Below, one piece after another: positions 18,622 to 24,377 of a stretch of DNA of 24,377 nucleotides (positions are counted from its first letter, which is position 1; the number at the start of each line of letters is the position of its first letter). The stretch covers positions 1-24,377 of the IMG/VR virus record IMGVR_UViG_3300032797_000185; one strand, given 5' to 3'. Source of the DNA: a virus. The notes under the pieces are model-generated. The model did not search any database and had not been told where the DNA came from. It worked only from the letters and a program-made list of their open reading frames with translations. Both the position numbers and the translations under genes were made by a program.

Positions 18622-18758
18622 CTTCTTTTTGTTGAAACACGCTTGGCTTTGTGGCCTTTTACCTTGGTTTCCACCACCTTGTTGCCTCGAAAGGCCAAGC
18701 GGATCATCTTTCCGCCTTTTCTGACCCAACGATAGCGAACGTTTTTCCCTAATGGCAT
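18618..18758 (-). CDS. Small basic protein, 46 aa
   Basis: Begins MPLGKNVRYRWVRKGGKMIR and continues LAFRGNKVVETKVKGHKAKR to VSTKRR. It is extremely cationic, with no acidic cluster or Cys. AAGGTGAGAG precedes the ATG, which overlaps the previous stop as TAATG. The stop overlaps the LAGLIDADG start. It may bind nucleic acid; no family is recognised. Confidence 0.65.
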   Translation of the reverse strand: MPLGKNVRYRWVRKGGKMIRLAFRGNKVVETKVKGHKAKRVSTKRR

Positions 18759-18925
18759 TATCTCTCACCTTCTTTCCCTAACATCCTCTTAGTGCGATAG
18801 CCAAAGTTGTTCGGACGGTTGCCTTCCCTGGCCATCTTCTCGTAAACGAAACGGCCATTGACCTTGCCGTAGCGTTTGGTTAATGCTTTCAAGAGCTTCT
18901 TCTCTTTGGTTATAAAGGGCTTCAT
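18758..18925 (-). CDS. Small basic protein, 55 aa
   Basis: Begins MKPFITKEKKLLKALTKRYG and continues KVNGRFVYEKMAREGNRPNN. It is basic and mostly helical. The stop and the next start overlap (TAATG), which supports coupled translation. The upstream ribosome site is poor. It follows the tail-tip-like gene by 18 bases. Function not recognised. Confidence 0.6.
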   Translation of the reverse strand: MKPFITKEKKLLKALTKRYGKVNGRFVYEKMAREGNRPNNFGYRTKRMLGKEGER

Positions 18926-18943
18926 CGTTGTCTGTAAAGAACC

Positions 18944-19537
18944 TTACTTTCCCAGGACTACATATCCAAGTTGGTTGTTATTCAGTGCAATCGTGGCGGT
19001 ATAACTTGCATTCGTCGTTTTGAACTGTCCCTTGACGGTATGTGAGCCAGCCGTGATGTTGTAGATAGCGATCACCGCAGCACTGCTAAAGTCAGATGAA
19101 ATACCGTCATACGATTCTCTTCCAGGCAACACTATGGCCGATCCAATCTGAGTCGCACCATCAAGTAATAGGCGGACACTACAATTAGCGGAAACACTGG
19201 CGCTATCCGGTCGGACAATGTAACCATAGGAAGTCAGGTAAAAGAGGATGTTCGCATCACGGTTTAGAGTAAACGAGGTGCTCATGCTCGTCATATCCAC
19301 CCAGTCGGTGCTGTTCGTGTTCTGCGAGCCTGAGCCCGTAACATAGTTGCTGATGTAGCTCGCATCGGCCATTAACTGGCTTCCCGTCTGCGCATGTGTC
19401 TCTATTGCAACTAGGCGCTTTTCTATCTCATCGAGCCTTTGGGTGGTGTTTTCCGGGTGTAGAATATCCATAAAATCCTTTCTGAGGCTTAGCCCCACTA
19501 AGGCAATCACCCCGAATATCAGTAATATACGTTTCAT
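18944..19537 (-). CDS. Membrane-anchored beta-rich tail-tip or surface protein, 197 aa
   Basis: The ATG at 19537 overlaps the stop of the upstream tail protein (ATGA) and starts MKRILLIFGVIALVGLSLRK, a signal or anchor segment. A short coiled coil follows (TQRLDEIEKRLVAIETHA). The C-terminal 120 residues are Ser/Thr/Asn-rich alternating strands (VDMTSMSTSFTLNRDANILF, SVRLLLDGATQIGSAIVL, ending NNQLGYVVLGK). It resembles the tip domains of phage fibre or receptor-binding proteins, but no family is certain. Confidence 0.65.
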   Translation of the reverse strand: MKRILLIFGVIALVGLSLRKDFMDILHPENTTQRLDEIEKRLVAIETHAQTGSQLMADASYISNYVTGSGSQNTNSTDWVDMTSMSTSFTLNRDANILFYLTSYGYIVRPDSASVSANCSVRLLLDGATQIGSAIVLPGRESYDGISSDFSSAAVIAIYNITAGSHTVKGQFKTTNASYTATIALNNNQLGYVVLGK

Positions 19538-21123
19538 GCTTTGGTAGTGTCTAGATAGAGATCGACCGACTCCTCCGAATTGTCGGCAATCGTCACCTTC
19601 AGCCCGATAATCCTCCGCCACTCACTGTAACTCACCGAACCCCAATTGATGTTGATTTTGAGATTATCCCCGAGGTCCCAGCCATCGAGAGGGGCAACAT
19701 TGGTGGACAGTTTGCCCGAGAAATCCTTGCTCGGGTCTTTGGAAGTCTTCAGATAGTCGGCCACCTTGCCTGACAGGGCACCCGAAGTGTCCACGTCTTT
19801 GAAGTAGACTGCTTTCTCAAGAAGGTCGTAAGTGCCAGTAGAGGCGTTGTCCGTTTGCACGCTTTTAAGATAGTTGACTCCCGCCCCTGCGGCAAAACCG
19901 TAGACCTTGTTGGTGATTGATCGTCCATCTTCTCTACCGACAAAGTTCACCAAGTTTGACGGCTGCTTGTCGTCAAGATAGAGTTCAAAGCTGGTAATGT
20001 CCGACCCTTTGCGGCGATAGAACTCAATCCGTTTATCAGCCGGGAGTATCTCCCAATCGCACGATCCAATCTGTGCCATTGTCTGAATGGCGGTGTAGAT
20101 GTCCTGATAGTCAAAGGTGTAAGTAATCGAGGAAGTAGCACCCGTCGGCTCCTCAAAGACATTCGAGCTTATATCATAGAGCTTATCAGTTTTCTCCTTG
20201 GCATTGACAAAGAGATCTTCGGCAATGTAGCCCGGGCCTTTGTTGGTAAACGTGCGGGCTGATCCTGAAGCCTCGTTATCGGGTGAAACAAGGAGATAAC
20301 GGAGCAGTTCCTCCAAACTGGAGGCCATGTAAGTGATACCATCCTGGGTAGGCTCGCGGTAGTCTATCTCGCCATACCAGATTGTTATGCCGTTACGGGT
20401 TATCTTCAGGCGAGTGGAACGTACAGTAATGAGGGAAATCTTGGGGTCATCGTACTTCAGCCAGAAAGAAGCTTCACCCCAGTCGGAGAGGAATCGTGTC
20501 CAAACACGGTTCTTGGCTTGTTCGACCTCCCCGATCTCGGTATCGCCTGTGTATGCGTGGTCACAGAGGATAAACTTGTAGGTGGAGTTTGACCAACCTG
20601 CCACCGATAGTCTTTTGGTTCCATAGAGATAAAAACACGTATCATAGTTAGCAGTCGTCGCGGGAGTATCGCTCACGTTTCTATAGTAGAGATTTCCAGC
20701 ATGGGTATAGGGGGGGCCACTGTCGCATTGGCCACCGATATACTTCCCCCCACCATAATCCCCGCCGGAGAAGTAGAATTCCACACAGTAGTCTCCCGCC
20801 GACACCTCTACTGGGGTTGAGAAAGTAAAGGTTATCAGACTAGGACCAGCCGGAATAGTGGTCACATCAACGGCATCGGAAGTGCCCAGGGCCGAACCTG
20901 TTGGTGTAGCGTCTGTTCCCACTGTCCCCGTAGCCGCATATATCTTGGCGTAAGAATTGCCAGTAGGAGTGCCTGCTTTACCGAGATAGAACTTAACCGA
21001 CGTTAATGAATAGGCATAATTAGCTGGAAGTGTAATTGCCTGCCCCACCGCGTGGTTGATTGTGTCGCCTATATCGATCACCGTAGAGGCGTAGCTATAT
21101 GAGTATGAGTCTATGTATGCCAT
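19534..21123 (-). CDS. Tail protein (hub/fibre type), 529 aa
   Basis: Residues 1-165 are a beta-sandwich domain of the kind seen in fibres (AITLPANYAYSLTSVKFYLG, GDYCVEFYFSGGDYGGGKY). From about 166 the protein has the make-up of siphovirus tail-hub, baseplate or Gp37-like proteins: RTFTNKGPGYIAEDLFVNAK, IYTAIQTMAQIGSCDWEIL, RIEFYRRKGSD, and a DGWDLGDNLKININWG segment followed by a IIGLKVTIADNSEESVDLYL strand typical of hub domains. It probably sits at the tail tip and may bind host polysaccharide. It follows the distal-tail-like gene by 4 bases. Confidence 0.78.
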   Translation of the reverse strand: MAYIDSYSYSYASTVIDIGDTINHAVGQAITLPANYAYSLTSVKFYLGKAGTPTGNSYAKIYAATGTVGTDATPTGSALGTSDAVDVTTIPAGPSLITFTFSTPVEVSAGDYCVEFYFSGGDYGGGKYIGGQCDSGPPYTHAGNLYYRNVSDTPATTANYDTCFYLYGTKRLSVAGWSNSTYKFILCDHAYTGDTEIGEVEQAKNRVWTRFLSDWGEASFWLKYDDPKISLITVRSTRLKITRNGITIWYGEIDYREPTQDGITYMASSLEELLRYLLVSPDNEASGSARTFTNKGPGYIAEDLFVNAKEKTDKLYDISSNVFEEPTGATSSITYTFDYQDIYTAIQTMAQIGSCDWEILPADKRIEFYRRKGSDITSFELYLDDKQPSNLVNFVGREDGRSITNKVYGFAAGAGVNYLKSVQTDNASTGTYDLLEKAVYFKDVDTSGALSGKVADYLKTSKDPSKDFSGKLSTNVAPLDGWDLGDNLKININWGSVSYSEWRRIIGLKVTIADNSEESVDLYLDTTKA

Positions 21124-21127
21124 GTGT

Positions 21128-21925
21128 TTACAACCAGGCTGACCGCCAGTGGCCAGTGACTGTTGTCAAACTACCGGTAAGTGTGCTGCTCCCTGATGGA
21201 AGGCTGAAAAAGGCTGAGCCAGTGGTCTTCTTGCCATAGACGTTGCCCGACGACGAACCGCTAGTGATGGTGCGCTTCTCCATGTTGATCCAAGCGGTCG
21301 TGCCACCCGCGGGCATGCCAGTAATGGTCATAGCAGACGACCCAGAGATGCCGAAAGAGGCGGAGGTCGTCCCAGAGGGCAGAACCACATCGAAGGTTGG
21401 CCAGGTGGGGAAGTTGCCTGCATTTGTATAGGTACCCGTAGTGCCGCTTGAGGCGGTCTGAGCATACTCTCGCGGGTCTTCGGCATAGAGGTAGAGTTTA
21501 AAGCCGAAGTTGTAGCCTTCGTTCCTCGCCTCGCTGATGTCGGGCAGTCTGTACGGCTTGACGTTCATCTGGCGGGCGGAGGTGGCCGCGGTGGTTTCTA
21601 GGGTATAGGTCATCGGTCGGAAGCTGCCGCTGGCGGAGTAGGTCTGTTCCAAGAGGTAGGGGTTGAAGACTCGGTGCAACTCCTCCCGCTTGGCATTCAG
21701 CGACCCTCGGGAAGGCGCCCGAGCAATGCCAGTAAAGGTAATCAGTCTCTGTTTGATCTTAACCGGCTGGGCCTCTACGCCTGGTAGTGAAATCTTCGAC
21801 TCGACAGCGGATTCGGTAGCAAAGGAGTCATCGATGCGGGTGATGAGGTAGCAGTTGGTCGGAGAGGTAACGTCGTTAAAAGTGAGTCCTTCAAAGGTAA
21901 TGTTTTGAGATTCAATAATGGGAAT
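21128..21925 (-). CDS. Distal-tail-like (Dit) protein, 265 aa, apparent AUU start
   Basis: The frame is open from an ATT at 21925: IPIIESQNITFEGLTFNDVT, then SPTNCYLITRIDDSF, RLITFTGIARAPSRG, LHRVFNPYLLEQTYSASGSF, and EARNEGYNFGFKLYLYAEDP. These fit a siphovirus distal tail protein (hub of the tail tip). No ATG occurs in the first 80 codons, and internal TTG or ATG starts would delete the Dit fold. AAAGG lies five bases before the ATT. An in-frame TGA closes the frame just upstream, and the endonuclease gene overlaps the first 14 bases. The start codon may have been displaced by that insertion. Confidence 0.7.
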   Translation of the reverse strand: MPIIESQNITFEGLTFNDVTSPTNCYLITRIDDSFATESAVESKISLPGVEAQPVKIKQRLITFTGIARAPSRGSLNAKREELHRVFNPYLLEQTYSASGSFRPMTYTLETTAATSARQMNVKPYRLPDISEARNEGYNFGFKLYLYAEDPREYAQTASSGTTGTYTNAGNFPTWPTFDVVLPSGTTSASFGISGSSAMTITGMPAGGTTAWINMEKRTITSGSSSGNVYGKKTTGSAFFSLPSGSSTLTGSLTTVTGHWRSAWL

Positions 21926-22649
21926 CGCCCCCTTTCAGTACAGATAGGACTATTTGTTCGTTCAGTTCTGATCCTTCAATAAAAACTATTTGCCATCCGT
22001 ATTTCCCAAAGGTTTTTAGTCTGTCTTTTTTCCATCCTTCAAAACCACCTTTGGAAAAGTGGTCTTTATGCGTTTTACAGAAGACTTCAACTGCTACTTT
22101 TTCTCCATTGGTGTTGACAAAATCAGGGCATTTTCTTTCGATCAAAAAGTCTCCATTACCAACAAACCGGTAGGGTAGTTTATTCCTATTTATGATTGCT
22201 AAAACTGTTTTCTCTACGCCTGACATTCCTTTATAACCTAAAACCCTTTTTCTATATTCACTATTTTTCCAACGTTCATAACCCATTAACGTTAGTTTCT
22301 TCCTCGTTTCTTTAGAATGATGTTTGCCATACATACCATTTTTTTCTCCTTTACGAATTTCACTCATTTTCCTTTTAGTCTCTTTGGAATGATGTTTCCC
22401 TAACATTCCATAATGAAAACCATTAAGCCCAATTCTTCTTTTAGTTGCTTCAGAATGATGCTTACCAAGCATGTTTTGGTTTCCTAATCTAGCCAGACTT
22501 AGTTTTCTCCTCGTTTCCTCAGAGGGTCTTATACCAAGGTGGGCTTTGCGGTTGTGTTCAATAGACTCCTGAGAAGCTTTGCGACCAGCCAGGGCTTCAC
22601 CTATATGTCTTTTGTGTTCCTCCGTCATCTCGTGAATACCTGTCGGCAT
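21912..22649 (-). CDS. NUMOD3 plus EDxHD-type homing endonuclease, 245 aa
   Basis: The N-terminal half carries four NUMOD3-like DNA-binding repeats of the form GKHHSKETKRKMSEIRKG (about residues 40-120). The C-terminal half is a PD-(D/E)XK fold of the Vsr-like EDxHD group: SGVEKTVLAIINRNKLPYRF, KCPDFVNTNGEKVAVEVF, RLKTFGKYGWQIVFIEGSEL, with E146, D176 and E188 as likely catalytic residues. I-Bth0305I is the characterised relative type. It lies between two tail genes and ends in the repeated 17-base sequence. It probably makes a break in uninfected cognate DNA to spread. Confidence 0.88.
   Translation of the reverse strand: MPTGIHEMTEEHKRHIGEALAGRKASQESIEHNRKAHLGIRPSEETRRKLSLARLGNQNMLGKHHSEATKRRIGLNGFHYGMLGKHHSKETKRKMSEIRKGEKNGMYGKHHSKETRKKLTLMGYERWKNSEYRKRVLGYKGMSGVEKTVLAIINRNKLPYRFVGNGDFLIERKCPDFVNTNGEKVAVEVFCKTHKDHFSKGGFEGWKKDRLKTFGKYGWQIVFIEGSELNEQIVLSVLKGGDSHY
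21923..21939 (-). repeat. 17-base endonuclease-end repeat, copy 1
   Basis: On the minus strand ACTGAAAGGGGGCGATT, identical to 23489-23505. Its last three bases are the apparent AUU start of the Dit-like gene. Confidence 0.85.
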
Positions 22650-22654
22650 ATCTA

Positions 22655-23491
22655 CTATCGTCCTTGAGCAAACGACCTCCCTCCGAAGTAAAACCTTCTG
22701 CTTAGCCTATCATAGTCACCCTGGACGCTGTTTTTTAGCCCAATAAGCTCACTCACGCTAGTGTCGTCCGTTTTCGCCTGTGTGCCCCACTGAGCGAACC
22801 TGGCCCTCTTCTGGATCTGTCTCTGCAGAACCTTGAGGAGCGTCGCGGCTACCAGCAAGCCATCATACTTCTCGTCAATATCCGACTCATTACGGGACTT
22901 CTTCTGGTAGTAAATCCACATGGTGTAGCCGCTGCCGACTGCCCTCTTGAGTGAAAGAGTTCTTCCCACCTGTATGAAGTTAGTCACCTCTCCGCAGTAG
23001 TCTGTCCCCGAATACAGTTTGATTTTAAAGATGCTCTCGCAGTATTCGGGCAAGGTGTACTCGTAAGTTTCGTCTATGCTGGTAAGGGACTTGTCGATCT
23101 GCTCGTTCTTGACGATCTCGGAGTGATCGAGGATGGCCTCAGTAATGCAGTCCCAGATTAGGTCATCGGAGAACTCGTAGGTGGTGGAGTCGGTGTCATT
23201 CAGCCTTCTTCTCACCACGTTATACAAGCGGGATGTCCCCCCCTGCAGGGCATCGCCAATCCAGTCAGTTGTAGGAGCTACTGAGGTGCCATACTTGATC
23301 TTGTACCAGTTGGCCGTGGTGCCAGCGACGTGGGTATAGACGGTGGTGTTTTGGGCGGTGCCAGTCGTGGCGGGGATAGCCGAGATAGACGAGGTGAACG
23401 TACCCGTCGAGCTGGTGTCCGAGTACAGCCAGATGTGGGTGTCCGTGGATTCCATGGGGTTTGAAAATTCAAGATAATTCGAAATGTTAAT
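22655..23491 (-). CDS. Virion adaptor-like protein with Fn3-like N-domain, 278 aa, apparent AUU start
   Basis: The frame runs from an ATT at 23491 (INISNYLEFSNP) through an ATG at 23455. Residues 20-80 form a beta-domain (IWLYSDTSSTGTFTSSISA, HVAGTTANWYKIKYGTS). RLYNVVRRRLNDTDSTTYEF, SDDLIWDCITEAILDHSEI and a YDRLSRRFYFGGRSFAQGR end are typical of head-tail adaptor or neck-like structural proteins. The N-terminal residues before the ATG look like part of the domain, and the ATG has no ribosome site, whereas the ATT follows AAAGGGGG. It lies between the two NUMOD3 endonucleases. Confidence 0.68.
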   Translation of the reverse strand: MNISNYLEFSNPMESTDTHIWLYSDTSSTGTFTSSISAIPATTGTAQNTTVYTHVAGTTANWYKIKYGTSVAPTTDWIGDALQGGTSRLYNVVRRRLNDTDSTTYEFSDDLIWDCITEAILDHSEIVKNEQIDKSLTSIDETYEYTLPEYCESIFKIKLYSGTDYCGEVTNFIQVGRTLSLKRAVGSGYTMWIYYQKKSRNESDIDEKYDGLLVAATLLKVLQRQIQKRARFAQWGTQAKTDDTSVSELIGLKNSVQGDYDRLSRRFYFGGRSFAQGR

Positions 23492-23505
23492 CGCCCCCTT
23501 TCAGT
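23489..23505 (-). repeat. 17-base endonuclease-end repeat, copy 2
   Basis: Exact copy of 21923-21939. It contains the TGA stop of the upstream endonuclease and ends in the apparent AUU start of the adaptor-like gene. Confidence 0.85.
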
Positions 23506-24259
23506 GCGTCAAGAGATGACTTCTACTGTTTACCTCTAGCTCATCAAGTTTATCTGTGAATTTACCACTCTTGATCTCAGTTTCAGACAATCGGAGAAGG
23601 CCAAAACCGCATTTGCCCAAGTAGGCATCCTTTGCCTTGTCTCTCCTGATGTTCTTCGGCAGAGAGTGCCAGTAATCACCATCTGCCTCGACGACGAGGT
23701 TCAGGCCTGGAATGTAGGCATCAACCCTGAATTTTCCCTTGATTACCTTCTGTGTTTCAAACAGAAAGCCACGTCTCTTCAGTTCATCATAGACCTTCAC
23801 CTCAATCGAAGTTGGTGTGTTGTGCAGGACGATGTTGTGTCCATGCACATATTGGCGTCTTTTTCCCCATACACTCATGTTTACAAGCGTCCTTCCACAC
23901 CCGCAAGCACAACTAATGAGATGCCTCTCTATCTTTTTTGGAGAAGCCATTCCTTTTTTAAAGGAACCAGAGTTTGCCTTGGCTCCCCTGTGTGCTAATC
24001 TCATTTTCTCGATAGCTTCTTTAGTATGTTTTCTGCCCTTCATCCCTGATACTTGGCCTTTGCGAGCTTCACTTAGTTTTCTTAGACACTCTGCCGAATA
24101 GATTCCTGTCTTTCCTTTATTCCAAGCAGGCTGTCCCTTATGAGCTTCACTCAGTCTCTTTTTATGTTCTTCAGAGAGACTTCTTCCTTTATGAGCCTCA
24201 CTTATTTTGTGTCGCGTCTCTTCGGTTACAATATGTCCTTTTTGTGCTCCTCTTGTCAT
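23501..24259 (-). CDS. NUMOD3 plus DUF559-like homing endonuclease, 252 aa
   Basis: Four to five NUMOD3-like repeats (TRHKISEAHKGRSLSEEHKK, LRKLSEARKGQVSGMKGRKH) fill residues 12-95. A small CACGCG zinc knuckle is at 117-122. A DUF559/Vsr-like PD-(D/E)XK nuclease domain follows at about 150-240: SIEVKVYDELKRRGF, KFRVDAYIPGLNLVVEADGD, YWHSLPKNIRRDKAKDAYL, with E153, D180, E191 and H198 as candidate active residues. It belongs to the same broad homing group as the gene at 21912 but has a distinct nuclease domain. Both share the 17-base end. Confidence 0.88.
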   Translation of the reverse strand: MTRGAQKGHIVTEETRHKISEAHKGRSLSEEHKKRLSEAHKGQPAWNKGKTGIYSAECLRKLSEARKGQVSGMKGRKHTKEAIEKMRLAHRGAKANSGSFKKGMASPKKIERHLISCACGCGRTLVNMSVWGKRRQYVHGHNIVLHNTPTSIEVKVYDELKRRGFLFETQKVIKGKFRVDAYIPGLNLVVEADGDYWHSLPKNIRRDKAKDAYLGKCGFGLLRLSETEIKSGKFTDKLDELEVNSRSHLLTH

Positions 24260-24264
24260 GTTTT

Positions 24265-24377
24265 TTATGTATTTTTTGCCCGTATAACACCTATTCGTTG
24301 GTCTCTCGCGTGATAGACTCCCTCGAAAGCTCCTTTGGTTGTCACAATGCCTTCTATGGTCTTAGCCGCCGAGATGA
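24265..24377 (-). CDS. C-terminal end of an unidentified gene (runs off window)
   Basis: The last 36 residues in frame read ISAAKTIEGIVTTKGAFEGV, then YHARDQRIGVIRAKNT and a TAA. It has a beta-rich, virion-like composition but is too short to assign. The endonuclease ATG follows 6 bases after the stop, so the mobile gene begins immediately after this gene. Confidence 0.55.
   Translation of the reverse strand, partial: ISAAKTIEGIVTTKGAFEGVYHARDQRIGVIRAKNT

Noticed and set aside
21912-21940. Programmed frameshift on AAAGGGGGC joining endonuclease and Dit
   Set aside because: At the second copy the same motif begins with an in-frame stop, so a common frameshift mechanism does not fit; a shared start motif explains both.
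1-24377. CRISPR array or tRNA genes
   Set aside because: I saw no regularly spaced repeats and no complete cloverleaf; a covariance scan was not possible here.
1-24377. Avoidance of GGCCNNNNNGGCC in the window as proof of the SfiI-like specificity
   Set aside because: I found no such site by eye, but fewer than one is expected by chance in this length, so absence carries no weight.

Overview
This window looks like part of the genome of a tailed (siphovirus-like) bacteriophage or prophage of an uncultivated bacterium. The evidence is a distal-tail-like protein, a hub-like tail protein, a C39 endolysin with membrane partners, YopX, a phage-type PD-(D/E)XK exonuclease, several Zn-ribbon microproteins, dense ATGA-coupled gene packing and six homing-endonuclease genes of several families. 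Shine-Dalgarno sites are strong (AAGGAGG, GGAGGG), TGA is used freely as a stop, and base composition is roughly balanced. The Cys-rich CPLR-type phage module and YopX hint at a Firmicutes- or Chloroflexi-like host, but this is only a weak inference.

Nearly everything is on the minus strand, so the window is best read right to left. From 24377 to 18944 lie virion genes: the end of an unknown gene, a head-tail adaptor-like protein, a distal-tail-like protein, a 529-residue tail hub or fibre protein and a membrane-anchored beta-rich tip protein. Two NUMOD3-type homing endonucleases are inserted among them. From 18925 to 14949 come small basic proteins, a LAGLIDADG endonuclease, two membrane proteins, the C39 endolysin, a calcineurin-like phosphoesterase and a holin-like protein. 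This unit ends at a clear terminator at 14882-14904.

From 14862 to about 12970 is a self-contained restriction-modification cassette with its own sigma70-type promoter: an SfiI-like restriction endonuclease followed by an SPPY-type methyltransferase. From about 12970 to 9860 is a mixed-strand accessory and regulatory zone with small genes, two apparently leaderless transcripts, an XRE-like regulator and a cluster of operator-like half-sites.

A strong promoter at 9813-9841 starts the leftward early-type region (9776 to 1): Zn-ribbon and coupling microproteins, an HNH endonuclease, a RecB/Cas4-like nuclease, a cell-wall glycosidase, YopX, a SprT-like protein with a Zn ribbon, an HNH-AP2 endonuclease, a resolvase-like nuclease, a ribbon-helix-helix-like protein, membrane microproteins and three family-2 glycosyltransferases.

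The most unusual signals are these. (1) A 17-base sequence is repeated exactly at the 3' ends of both NUMOD3 endonuclease genes, and the tail gene after each one appears to start at an AUU codon inside it. (2) A family of inverted TTTGA...CAATGCT repeats frames two non-coding segments (5551-5860 and 12368-12504). (3) The window carries an SfiI-like R-M cassette. (4) A phage Cys-rich module is fused to a glycosyltransferase. (5) Promoters are placed so that two mRNAs should be leaderless. Many genes of 16-58 residues are recorded here from direct reading.
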